Shown: positions 34,527 through 42,096 of the stretch, piece by piece
Numbering within the stretch: position 1 is the stretch's first letter
How the letters are laid out: each line of letters starts with the position of its first letter
NCBI RefSeq assembly: GCF_003570715.1
Contig: NZ_QXXQ01000019.1
Location: forward strand, 1 to 64,000
Origin: Gemmobacter lutimaris
Lineage (GTDB): Bacteria; Pseudomonadota; Alphaproteobacteria; Rhodobacterales; Rhodobacteraceae
Length of the DNA: 64,000 nt
Direction of reading: 5' to 3'
Made by a program: the position numbers and the translations under genes
The notes under the pieces: generated by a model
The model's database searches: none
Seen by the model: only the letters and a program-made list of their open reading frames with translations
What the model was told of the DNA's origin: nothing

Positions 34527-35935
34527 TGCGGACCCACACGATCCGGGAGTGGGAAAGCCTGTCCTACGGGGAGGGCGAGGGGCAGATACCGGAGCTCCTG
34601 GCCGCACGGCTTGCGGAAGTTGCGCGGTCATCACCCCTGGCCGGAAGCGGTGGGCAGGGCGTGCTGGAGGAACATCGCAAGCACATCCGGGCGCGGGGAG
34701 TCGTGGGCGTCATTGCTGCACCGCAGGGGGCGCTGGAAATCCTGCCAAAGATCGACGTGGCTGAAGCCGACCCGACAGCCCGCAACGCTGCGATCCGGAA
34801 GCGTCTGATCCATATGCTGGCCGTGGCGTTGGACTTGCGGATCGACCTTGGGCGGATGACGGAGCTCGACTGGCAGCGCGACACGCTTCTGGAAATCCTG
34901 ATCCGGGTTTTTGCCGATAAGCTGACCGAGGCGGTCAGGCGGGGCATGCCACGCCAATATCGGCGGGACGAGGACGATCTGCCCGCCCTTCGCGGGACCC
35001 TCGACGTAACGCGGCAGTTCACGCGGCATGCGGTCAATCCGTCTCGCCTCGCCTGCCGGTTCGATGAGTTGTCCGGCGACATCGCCCTGAACCGGATCCT
35101 GAAGGCGACACTCGGGCATCTCGCCCGTGTCTCGAGAAGTGCAGCGAACCTCCAGAAGCTTCGGGAGCTGGGCTTCGTCTATGCCGACGTCTCGGATGTG
35201 CCGCCGGCAGCGCTGCGCTGGAATGAGGTGATCCTAGACCGGACGAACCGGTCATGGGCCGAGTTGCTGGGCATGGCGCGGTTGTTCCTGTTGGGAAGAT
35301 ATCAGACGACCAGTTCGGGCGCTGGACAAGGCTCTGCGCTGCTGTTCGAGATGAATTCCCTGTTCGAGGAATATGTCGGCCGACTGATCGCGCGCCGCCT
35401 GAGGGGGACGGAGTTTTCCGTCCATCTGCAGGGCGGTCGGTTGTTCTGCCTGACCTCGGAGCCTGACGGGCGCGGTCTGTTCCAGACGAAACCTGACATT
35501 CTCATTCGGCGGGGAGGTGAGGTGGTCCACATCATCGACACGAAGTGGAAGCGGATCGCGGCGCGGGTGGACGACAGGAAGCACGGGGTTTCCCAAAGCG
35601 ACGTTTACCAGATGATGGCCTATGGGCATCTTTACCGGACGGGTCGGTTGACACTGCTGTATCCCCGGCATCAAGGACTGGACGGATCGCCTGTTGTGCT
35701 GGCGCGGAACAGGATCACGGGGTGGGACACGGCTTTGGAGACCGCCTGCGTGGGGATCGGAAATGTTGCGGAATTGATGGCTGATTTGGATGAGCTTTTC
35801 TGGCTCGATGCACCTGCCGTAGCTTCGCGACGATCTCTTCCAGCTCGTGGTTCTTCTGGGGCATTCCTTCGTCCTCCATCTGGATCCACAGCCCAATTGA
35901 GGGAGGCCCCCTTTTCAGGGGGTGACCTTTTTTAG
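34526..35935 (+). CDS. mcrC: McrC-like nuclease subunit, tail replaced by IS DNA
   Basis: A 469-residue McrC partner. The N-terminal half is a DUF2357-like/McrC scaffold, the C-terminal half a PD-(D/E)xK nuclease: LFEMNSLFEEYVGRLIARRL (~273), QTKPDILIRR (~322) and HIIDTKWKRI (~337) give the catalytic D and DxK. McrC stimulates McrB GTP hydrolysis and cuts DNA. The genuine protein appears to end near LDELFWLDA (~429). The last ~40 residues are read antisense through an IS3-family remnant and carry no McrC similarity. The catalytic core is intact, so the enzyme may still work. The true native end is unknown. Confidence 0.85.
   Translation: MRTHTIREWESLSYGEGEGQIPELLAARLAEVARSSPLAGSGGQGVLEEHRKHIRARGVVGVIAAPQGALEILPKIDVAEADPTARNAAIRKRLIHMLAVALDLRIDLGRMTELDWQRDTLLEILIRVFADKLTEAVRRGMPRQYRRDEDDLPALRGTLDVTRQFTRHAVNPSRLACRFDELSGDIALNRILKATLGHLARVSRSAANLQKLRELGFVYADVSDVPPAALRWNEVILDRTNRSWAELLGMARLFLLGRYQTTSSGAGQGSALLFEMNSLFEEYVGRLIARRLRGTEFSVHLQGGRLFCLTSEPDGRGLFQTKPDILIRRGGEVVHIIDTKWKRIAARVDDRKHGVSQSDVYQMMAYGHLYRTGRLTLLYPRHQGLDGSPVVLARNRITGWDTALETACVGIGNVAELMADLDELFWLDAPAVASRRSLPARGSSGAFLRPPSGSTAQLREAPFSGGDLF
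35811..35930 (-). mobile_element. IS3-family left-end remnant inside mcrC
   Basis: Read on the minus strand, an AGGAGGACGAAGGA-like ribosome site is followed by an ATG (35864) encoding MPQKNHELEEIVAKLRQV, the standard OrfA start of a second IS3-family group. Upstream are ~60 bp ending GGTCACCCCCTGAAAAGG near 35928, resembling that group's terminal repeat. IS similarity stops after RQV at about 35811, where McrC coding sequence resumes. It is therefore a ~120-bp scar left by a deletion, not a complete element. Confidence 0.75.
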
Positions 35936-36032
35936 CTTAGGGTCACCGCAGGTAGCCAGCACCTTAGCTGGGGCAGACAACGGCGGTTGCGCGCCCCCGC
36001 AACCAAAATCTTGTTATATATCAAATAGATAG

Positions 36033-36060
36033 AACCCGACCTAAACAGTCGGGTTTTTGC
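36033..36060 (+). terminator. rho-independent terminator
   Basis: AACCCGAC (36033-36040) pairs with GTCGGGTT (36048-36055) around a 7-nt loop and runs directly into a T-tract (GGGTTTTTGC). This is the clearest intrinsic terminator in the window. It lies on the plus strand ~100 bp after mcrC and before the GmrSD gene, so it should end the McrBC transcript. Confidence 0.8.
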
Positions 36061-36070
36061 TTGTCCAAAA

Positions 36071-36091
36071 CACATCAACGCCACATCAACG
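36071..36091. repeat. 10-bp direct repeat
   Basis: CACATCAACG occurs at 36071-36080 and again at 36082-36091 with one base between. Short spaced repeats of this kind can be recombinase arm sites, but nothing else here proves it. Confidence 0.5.
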
Positions 36092-36236
36092 TTTGAAGAG
36101 TCGCGGTGAAAATGTGCTGAGAAATCAGCGATCTAGCTGCATTCCGGTTTCTGCGACTTTTGGACGGCATGCTGTCTATCCATCTGCGTTTCCGGGGACT
36201 ATCCTGCTGCAAAGAGTAACGCGTCAGGATTGATCG

Positions 36237-38342
36237 ATGAAGGCCACAGAGGCGAAGCTGCTGGATTTCCTTAAGAAATCACCCCAGTTTGTTATCCCCA
36301 TCTACCAACGCACCTACAGCTGGACAGAGCAGGAATGCCGCCAACTGTGGGATGACATCTTGCGGACTGGGTCGAACAACACCGTGTCTGCACACTTCGT
36401 CGGCTCAATCGTCTACATTGAAAAGGGGCTGTACCAGGTTATGGCTCAGCCGCCACTTTTGGTGATCGATGGTCAGCAGCGACTGACTTCGGTAATGTTG
36501 ATCCTTGAAGCCCTTGCGCGGCACCTTGGTGATACGGAACCGGTGGACGGGTTCTCCGCAAAGAAGCTGCGGAGCTACTACCTCTTGAATACCCTCGAAG
36601 AGGGCGAACGTGGCTTCAAGCTGATCCTGACCCAAACCGATAAAGCCAGTCTGCTGGCACTGATGCAGCAGAAGCCGATCCCTACACCCAAATCACAAAG
36701 GATAGCGGAGAACTTCACCTTCTTTGAGGATCGAGTGAAAGCCCTCGGTGGTGACTTGGCCGGACTGTGCAATGGCCTCGCAAAGTTGGTCATTGTCGAC
36801 ATTGCGCTGAACCGCGACCAGGACAATCCGCAGCTTATATTCGAAAGCATGAACTCGACAGGCCGAGAGCTGAGCCAGGCCGATCTGATCCGCAACTATG
36901 TCCTGATGGGGCTTGAGCCTGCCCACCAAACTCAGATCTACGAGGACCACTGGCATCCGATGGAAGTAGCCTTTCCGCAGGAAGCGTATGGCTCCCATTT
37001 TGACGGTTTCATGCGGCATTACTTGACCTTCAAAACCGGCGAAATACCGAACGTTCGAGACGTCTATCTTGCCTTCAAAGCCTATGCTCGCGAGGCCAAC
37101 GGCGCCGCGCACAGCGTTGACGACCTGGTTGCGGACATCCACACCTTCGCTGAGCACTACGGGAAAATGGCGCTTGGAAAGGAAACGGACAAGGATCTTG
37201 CAGCGGCTTTTCAGGATCTTCGGGAACTGAAAGTTGACGTCGCATACCCGTTCCTGCTCGAGCTGTATCAAGACTACGTCGGGGGCGTTCTGCCCAAGGC
37301 GGATTTCATCCGGGCTGTCCGGCTGGTCGAGTCATACGTCTTCCGGCGCGCGATCTGTGCGATTCCGACGAACTCGCTCAACAAGACCTTTGCAACCTTT
37401 GGGCGTGAACTGAGGAAGGATCGCTATCTGGATAGCATCGAAGCACATTTGATGACGTTGCCGTCTTACAGGCGGTTTCCGAATGACGACGAGTTCCGGC
37501 TAGAGTTGGCGCGACGTGATTTGTACAATTTCCGAAGCCGCTCGTACTGGCTGCGCCGCCTTGAGAATGATGGCCGCAAAGAGCGTGTTCCTGTTGATGA
37601 GTACACCATCGAGCACATCATGCCGCAAAACGAAAACCTATCTCAGGCCTGGCGCTCGGCTTTGGGCGAACATTGGCAGACCGTGCAGGAGACCTGGCTG
37701 CACACGCTCGGAAACCTTACCCTTACCGGGTACAATGCCGAATACAGCGACCGTCCATTCCTTGAAAAGCGCGACATGCATGGCGGATTTAAGGAGAGCC
37801 CTCTGCGGCTGAATGAGGGCCTTGCAGCGGTTGAGTCTTGGAATGAAGCTGCAATCCGGGACCGAGCTGAACGCCTTGCGAAACGGGCATCCCAAGTTTG
37901 GTCGGCGCCAAAAATCTCAGCCGAAGTGATCGCGCAGTTGAAGCCCAAGGCAGTGAAAGCCCAAGAATTCACACTGGGTGATCATCCATCGGTCGCAGAG
38001 GGTGGATCGATGCATCCCCTATTTGAAGCGCTGCGCAAAGAGGTACTCGCGCTAGACCCCTGCGTGGTTGAAGAGATCGTCAAGTCGTACATAGCCTACA
38101 AGGCCGAGACCAATTTTCTTGACGTCGTTGCTCAGGCAAAGCGCTTGAGGCTTTCGCTGAACATGAAGTTTCACGAGCTTCACGACGAGAAAAAGATCGC
38201 ACGCGACATGACCAACATTGGTCATTACGGCAATGGGGATGTCGAAATCGCGATCAGTGCGTTAGAGGAACTGCCATACGTTATGGGCCTTGTGCGCCAA
38301 GCATACGAAAAGCAGATGGCCGACGCGGATAGCGCCACTTGA
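36237..38342 (+). CDS. GmrSD-type restriction enzyme (DUF262-DUF1524)
   Basis: A 701-residue single-chain type IV restriction enzyme. The GmrS-like DUF262 part shows IPIYQRTYSW (~21) and VIDGQQRLTSV (~77), a DGQQR nucleotide-hydrolysis site. The GmrD-like DUF1524 part shows YTIEHIMPQN (~456) with the HNH-type His and LGNLTLTGYNAEYSDRPF downstream. The C-terminal ~110 residues match a DUF5655-type domain. The family cuts phage DNA with glucosylated hydroxymethylcytosine and related modifications. It stands alone between the McrBC terminator and the prophage lysis end, on the strand opposite the phage genes, so it may be prophage cargo. Codon use is less GC-rich than in the island genes. Confidence 0.9.
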   Translation: MKATEAKLLDFLKKSPQFVIPIYQRTYSWTEQECRQLWDDILRTGSNNTVSAHFVGSIVYIEKGLYQVMAQPPLLVIDGQQRLTSVMLILEALARHLGDTEPVDGFSAKKLRSYYLLNTLEEGERGFKLILTQTDKASLLALMQQKPIPTPKSQRIAENFTFFEDRVKALGGDLAGLCNGLAKLVIVDIALNRDQDNPQLIFESMNSTGRELSQADLIRNYVLMGLEPAHQTQIYEDHWHPMEVAFPQEAYGSHFDGFMRHYLTFKTGEIPNVRDVYLAFKAYAREANGAAHSVDDLVADIHTFAEHYGKMALGKETDKDLAAAFQDLRELKVDVAYPFLLELYQDYVGGVLPKADFIRAVRLVESYVFRRAICAIPTNSLNKTFATFGRELRKDRYLDSIEAHLMTLPSYRRFPNDDEFRLELARRDLYNFRSRSYWLRRLENDGRKERVPVDEYTIEHIMPQNENLSQAWRSALGEHWQTVQETWLHTLGNLTLTGYNAEYSDRPFLEKRDMHGGFKESPLRLNEGLAAVESWNEAAIRDRAERLAKRASQVWSAPKISAEVIAQLKPKAVKAQEFTLGDHPSVAEGGSMHPLFEALRKEVLALDPCVVEEIVKSYIAYKAETNFLDVVAQAKRLRLSLNMKFHELHDEKKIARDMTNIGHYGNGDVEIAISALEELPYVMGLVRQAYEKQMADADSAT

Positions 38343-38397
38343 TGTGTATGTTGGGTCAAGTGGGGTGCGGAGATAGCTGGCTTCGCCAGCCTCTTGG

Positions 38398-38598
38398 TCA
38401 GCTGCAATTGAACCAGTGCAAAGCGGTACGGATCAGGTGATCATGGTCACCTGAGGTCGCTTCCTCTGTGAACGCGTCGATTTGCGCGTCCGATAACCCA
38501 GCACGTCGCGACGCCTTCTGGCACAGACCGAGGATGATGAAGGCGTTGCCATCGTGTCCGGACAGTTGAACGGATACTTCGGGATGAAGGGTGGTCAT
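38398..38598 (-). CDS. small phage protein, unknown function
   Basis: A 66-residue acidic protein (MTTLHPEVSVQLSGHDGNAF, ending IRTALHWFNCS). No family recognised. It is the last gene of the prophage late operon, after the spanins. A ribosome site (AGGAAT) precedes the ATG. It has no membrane span. Phage late operons often end with small proteins of this kind. Confidence 0.65.
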   Translation of the reverse strand: MTTLHPEVSVQLSGHDGNAFIILGLCQKASRRAGLSDAQIDAFTEEATSGDHDHLIRTALHWFNCS

Positions 38599-38647
38599 GG
38601 GTTAATTCCTTTGACGAAGGGCTGAGTCGCGGTGAGGCCCTCTGGCC

Positions 38648-38902
38648 TCATTTCGAAAGGCAAATCCGTCCCTGATCTCGCATCACCGAATAGTCGCTCA
38701 GCATCCGGACGATGACGCCAGCTTCCTGCAGTGCCTCGACCTCTTCGGCAGCGCGTGCCTGTTCGGCCGTGCTGTACTCCACCACCGGCGGACAGACCTG
38801 CCTCGGTCGATCAGAACCGGCCATCCCGCAGGCGCTTAACCAGAGCATCGCGATCAGCGGGGCGGTCGCTGGCGGCGTCCAGCATTTGACGTTGAATTTC
38901 AT
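38648..38902 (-). CDS. Rz1-like outer spanin lipoprotein
   Basis: About 84 residues from the ATG at 38902. A short signal sequence ends in the lipobox LSAC (LWLSACG), then a Pro-containing mature part (RPRQVCPPVVEYS). The gene starts inside the Rz-like gene in a different frame, as in lambda Rz/Rz1, and ends after it. Outer spanins link to inner spanins across the periplasm and fuse the membranes in the last step of lysis. A longer frame begins at 38953, but the lipobox position favours 38902. Confidence 0.7.
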   Translation of the reverse strand: MKFNVKCWTPPATAPLIAMLWLSACGMAGSDRPRQVCPPVVEYSTAEQARAAEEVEALQEAGVIVRMLSDYSVMRDQGRICLSK

Positions 38903-39062
38903 GGGTTCTCTCCGATGTTGAAAGCCGCTCAGCCAGCCGACCGGCGCGTTCACCGGCGCGGCGGAGGTTAAGCAGGAACAGGGTGATGGCGAGGGCGGCC
39001 AGCAAAAGGCCCAGCACTTTGCGTGCCGGGCCGCTGGCGGAGATTGCGGTGATCCAGCCCAT
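38811..39062 (-). CDS. Rz-like inner spanin
   Basis: An 83-residue protein with one N-terminal transmembrane helix (VLGLLLAALAITLFLLNL, ~16-33) and a charged helical periplasmic part, the layout of an inner-membrane spanin. Start overlaps the endolysin stop (TGATG), and the lipoprotein gene is nested in its 3' part over 92 nt. Assignment rests on topology and position, because spanins vary widely in sequence. Confidence 0.7.
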   Translation of the reverse strand: MGWITAISASGPARKVLGLLLAALAITLFLLNLRRAGERAGRLAERLSTSERTHEIQRQMLDAASDRPADRDALVKRLRDGRF

Positions 39063-39736
39063 CAGCGCTGGCCTCGTTTCCAGTCGTCGATCCGGGCATG
39101 GATCGCGACGGCGATGCCGATCAGCGCCACAGCGATGAAGACCCAGCGCAGGGTATCGAGATACGGCACCAGGGGCAGGATGGCCGATTGGGTTTCTGCC
39201 AGCACGTCTTGCGCCACTTCGACGCCCGCTGCACCGACGGTCGCGATGCCTGCCGCCCCTCCGCCTTTCAGGGTGCGGCTGTCGGCCAGCACCTCGCGGG
39301 CAGGGGGCACCTCCGGCACGAAGGGCGTCGCACGGGGAGCGAAAGGTTCACCCCAAGACCGCGCAGGCCCGAGGTCGATGTGCATGAAACCCGAGCGCGG
39401 ATAGGTACCAAAACCAAGGAAACCCACGGCCCGAGCGGCTTCGGCAAAGGTGACCGGGTCGTGGTTCGACATGGCGATATCAAACGCCGTGCCCAGCATG
39501 TGCTTGGAGGCCGGGGCCCCTCCGACAGCGCGGTTGTGGCTCGGGCTGCGATAGGCGGAGCGGACGATCAACGGTTTGCCGAGGCGGTTGCGCAGGGCTT
39601 GCAGCTTGTCCATGGCTTCGGTGTTGATCTTGATCGCGGCGGTGCCGCGGCAGGCGATCTCGGCCGGGGAAAAGCTGGGCCAACGCCAGGCAGATTCAGG
39701 CACGTCGCGGAAATGGGCATAGGTCGTCGTCGGCAT
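39062..39736 (-). CDS. M15 peptidase endolysin with membrane anchor
   Basis: A ~224-residue peptidoglycan hydrolase of the Peptidase M15 (D,D-carboxypeptidase/endopeptidase) type. Zinc-site segments are SAYRSPSHNRAVGGAPASKHMLGTAFD (H and D ligands; quoted here as the S-H-N-R...H...D pattern) and SGFMHIDLGP (final His). The C-terminal ~60 residues include a transmembrane helix (WVFIAVALIGIAVAIHA), unusual for a simple soluble endolysin and perhaps a tether. The start at 39736 is chosen because GGAGACC is 4-10 nt upstream; an alternative ATG is at 39757. Confidence 0.85.
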   Translation of the reverse strand: MPTTTYAHFRDVPESAWRWPSFSPAEIACRGTAAIKINTEAMDKLQALRNRLGKPLIVRSAYRSPSHNRAVGGAPASKHMLGTAFDIAMSNHDPVTFAEAARAVGFLGFGTYPRSGFMHIDLGPARSWGEPFAPRATPFVPEVPPAREVLADSRTLKGGGAAGIATVGAAGVEVAQDVLAETQSAILPLVPYLDTLRWVFIAVALIGIAVAIHARIDDWKRGQR

Positions 39737-39808
39737 GGTAGGTCTCCAGAAATGCAAAACCCGCCTCTGGGGCGGGTAGGGTGGGTCGACGTGGTGGTTC
39801 GGTGATGA

Positions 39809-40117
39809 TCAGTCGGTGCGGCCGCGCTGGAAGGCCTCGAACATCACGTCCCGCATGGCGCGGATGTCGGTTTCGATCCGTTCCAGCCGGTCGGCATCGG
39901 CCTTGCGGTCATCGGCGCGCTGCTTGTCGGTGCGCTCGCGTTCGAGGTGCAGTTCCCGGTCGAGGCGTTCCAGCATCGCCTCGTTGGTGAATGCCTTGCG
40001 GGTGACGGTGGCGGCGATGGCAAGACTGCCTCCAACCAACGCGGTGATGGCGGCAGTCAGTCCGTTTTCGCGGAAGGCTTGGCCGACCTCCTGCAGGATG
40101 GTGGTGCGTTCGGTCAT
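39809..40117 (-). CDS. holin-like small membrane protein
   Basis: A 102-residue protein with one hydrophobic segment (LTAAITALVGGSLAIAATV, ~20-38) and a C-terminal charged coiled coil (LERLDRELHLERERTDKQRADD). Located just upstream of the endolysin, where holins usually are. A single span plus charged tail is compatible with a class III holin, but the family is not recognised, so it could also be a membrane-attached structural protein. Confidence 0.5.
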   Translation of the reverse strand: MTERTTILQEVGQAFRENGLTAAITALVGGSLAIAATVTRKAFTNEAMLERLDRELHLERERTDKQRADDRKADADRLERIETDIRAMRDVMFEAFQRGRTD

Positions 40118-40127
40118 GATGATCCCT

Positions 40128-42086
40128 TCAATAGTCCGTTTCGAGATAGAGGCCTGCGCAGTCGTAGGCGACGGCGGCGGCTGTCGCGCCGGTGTTCAGG
40201 TAGAGGCGCGGCGAGAGGAATTGCGTGTTGGCGGGCAGGTCGGCGGTGATCTCCTGCTCAAAGACCGCACCAGTGACCTCGTTGACCGCCCGCACCCAGA
40301 CGGAACTGCCGTTCGGCGGGGCCGCGATGAACAGGGTCAGCACGCCGCCCAGCGCGATGGCAAAGGGCGCACCCATGTCGGTCAAAGTCGGCGCGCCGCT
40401 GCCATCGTTTGTGACCAACTGCCAGTTGGCATGGGTGCCTCGCTGGAAACCGATCCCGACCGCGTTGATCACCGCAGCCAGCGTCAGCGTCGTGGCCAGC
40501 GCAGCGATGGAGCCATAAATGCCGAAAAAACCCATGCCGGTCGCTTGCAAGGTCGTCAGAGAGAGCCGGGTGACGAAGGTCCAGCCACCAAGCCCTGAGG
40601 CATTGCCACGCCAGCAGGCCCAGCCAGCCGAGCGTTGTTCGGCGACTGAATCCACCACGGCAGCCGAGGTCAGACGCCAGCGCCGCATGGAGGCCGCGAG
40701 GTTGGTGGCGGCCAATGTGGGGTGCGACACGGTGCCGACGTTGGTGATGGGCAGACCCTCAGTAGTGATCGTGGTCGTGATCGACGGTGACCAGTTGGCG
40801 ATCCGGTTCACCCCGAAATGCGGCTGCAAAGGGAAGTCCCGGCCGGAGGGACGCATCACGTCGATCCACGGCGCCCCCGCACGGTTGCGCGCGTAGACCG
40901 AGGTCTTGCCCGAGGGCGGCGGGGCCGGGGCCGCATTCAGACCCGGCAGGACGGTGGGCTGGGGCAGTTCGACTTGGCCATTGGTGCGGTCTATCAAGAT
41001 GGCATCAAAGAACGTCGACCCATTCGGGCTGACCTTGAAGCTGAAGTTGTCGTTGCCCAGAAGGCCGATCAGCGCCCGAACCGAGAACCCGGTCTTGAAG
41101 GCGAAGGCCGCATCGTTCCCGGCCGCCGCCTTGTTGACGGTGGCTTCGATCCCGGCCCCGGCGTTGTTCAAGAGCACGGCGGGCGTGTTCATCGACAGGC
41201 GGTTGAAGCTGTCGGCCGTCGCGCCACCGAGGCCCAAAAGCTGCGCCGTCAGGTTTGCCTGCGGCATGCCGACCTGCGTGACGGCATTGGCGAAAGTCAC
41301 CGTGGGCGTGTTCACGACCGTGGTGCCGCCAGCGCCTGCGGTCGCCGAGCCGATGTTGATGACGGTGGTCGATCCAGACGCGCCGCCGGTGCCAAGGTTC
41401 AGAGTCTTGGTCACGCCGGTCGGATTGACCCCCGTGCCCATCCCATAGGTCGCGGCCGTGATGGCGGTGCCGATCGAGGCCGCCGCCGCGGAAACCGTGA
41501 CCGTGCCAGAGGCGGTCAGCGTGCCGGTGATGGACACGGCACCAGACGCCGTCAGCGAACCGGAGAAGGTCTTGTTGCCGGTGAAGGTCTGCGTGCCCGC
41601 AAGGATCGCCAGTTCCGACGAGGTATTCGGCAACGCGAACGTCCGGGTCGTGCCGGTCGTAATCCCGGACAGCGAGAACAGCGCCTTCTTGGTCGGGTCT
41701 GCGTCATTGACGAGGCTGAAGACGGCGTCTGACACATCCACCGGTTCGCCGACCAGATCCCAGGCCGACCCGTTCCAGACGACAAAGGTCTGTTCTGCGG
41801 CGATCCAAGCTAACCAGCCGGGGCGCGGGACCAGCCGCATCCAGACCCCATCGACCCAGAAGGCGATATTCAGATCCCAACCCGACCAAAGACTTGTCGC
41901 GCCCGATGCCACAATATGCCGGGCGCCATCGGTCGGGCTGGCGGGCGGCGTGGTGCGGTTGCGATCCAGCACTGACAGCTGAACCATCGCATCCAGCAGG
42001 CGCAGCGCCTCGTTATGGGTGACATGCTTCTGGGCCTGCGATGCCAGGATATAGGGCAGCAGGAGATGGGTAGTGATGTCAGACAT
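40128..42086 (-). CDS. DUF2793 tail fibre-like protein
   Basis: A 652-residue protein. The N-terminal ~120 residues match DUF2793 (LLLPYILASQAQKHVTHNEAL, then WDLNIAFWVDGVWMRLVP). The middle has low-complexity Thr/Ala/Gly beta-repeats (TGTLTASGTVTVSAAAASIG) typical of fibre shafts. The C-terminal third is probably the receptor-binding tip. DUF2793 proteins lie next to the tail-tip genes in Rhodobacterales prophages and gene transfer agents, suggesting a role in host attachment. Confidence 0.8.
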   Translation of the reverse strand: MSDITTHLLLPYILASQAQKHVTHNEALRLLDAMVQLSVLDRNRTTPPASPTDGARHIVASGATSLWSGWDLNIAFWVDGVWMRLVPRPGWLAWIAAEQTFVVWNGSAWDLVGEPVDVSDAVFSLVNDADPTKKALFSLSGITTGTTRTFALPNTSSELAILAGTQTFTGNKTFSGSLTASGAVSITGTLTASGTVTVSAAAASIGTAITAATYGMGTGVNPTGVTKTLNLGTGGASGSTTVINIGSATAGAGGTTVVNTPTVTFANAVTQVGMPQANLTAQLLGLGGATADSFNRLSMNTPAVLLNNAGAGIEATVNKAAAGNDAAFAFKTGFSVRALIGLLGNDNFSFKVSPNGSTFFDAILIDRTNGQVELPQPTVLPGLNAAPAPPPSGKTSVYARNRAGAPWIDVMRPSGRDFPLQPHFGVNRIANWSPSITTTITTEGLPITNVGTVSHPTLAATNLAASMRRWRLTSAAVVDSVAEQRSAGWACWRGNASGLGGWTFVTRLSLTTLQATGMGFFGIYGSIAALATTLTLAAVINAVGIGFQRGTHANWQLVTNDGSGAPTLTDMGAPFAIALGGVLTLFIAAPPNGSSVWVRAVNEVTGAVFEQEITADLPANTQFLSPRLYLNTGATAAAVAYDCAGLYLETDY

Positions 42087-42096
42087 GATCCTGCTT

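Larger units (their letters stand above)
35936..36236. other. intergenic, hairpin-rich, possible island/prophage junction
   Basis: No gene seen. It contains two perfect stems (CCAGC/GCTGG at 35956-35971 and GGTTGCG/CGCAACC at 35985-36004), an AT-rich stretch, a terminator (36033-36060) and a 10-bp tandem repeat. The composition is more AT-rich than on either side, which is common at integration junctions. A structural RNA was considered, but none could be folded convincingly. Confidence 0.45.

Noticed and set aside
35806-35935. The last 40 residues of McrC as an extra domain
   Set aside because: The same DNA reads as the start of an IS3 OrfA with its ribosome site on the other strand, so the tail is accidental.
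35956-36010. Possible tRNA or tmRNA 3' end as an integration site
   Set aside because: Two perfect hairpins followed by AACCA and a terminator look suggestive, but there is no T-arm consensus and no cloverleaf or tag-peptide region I can fold.
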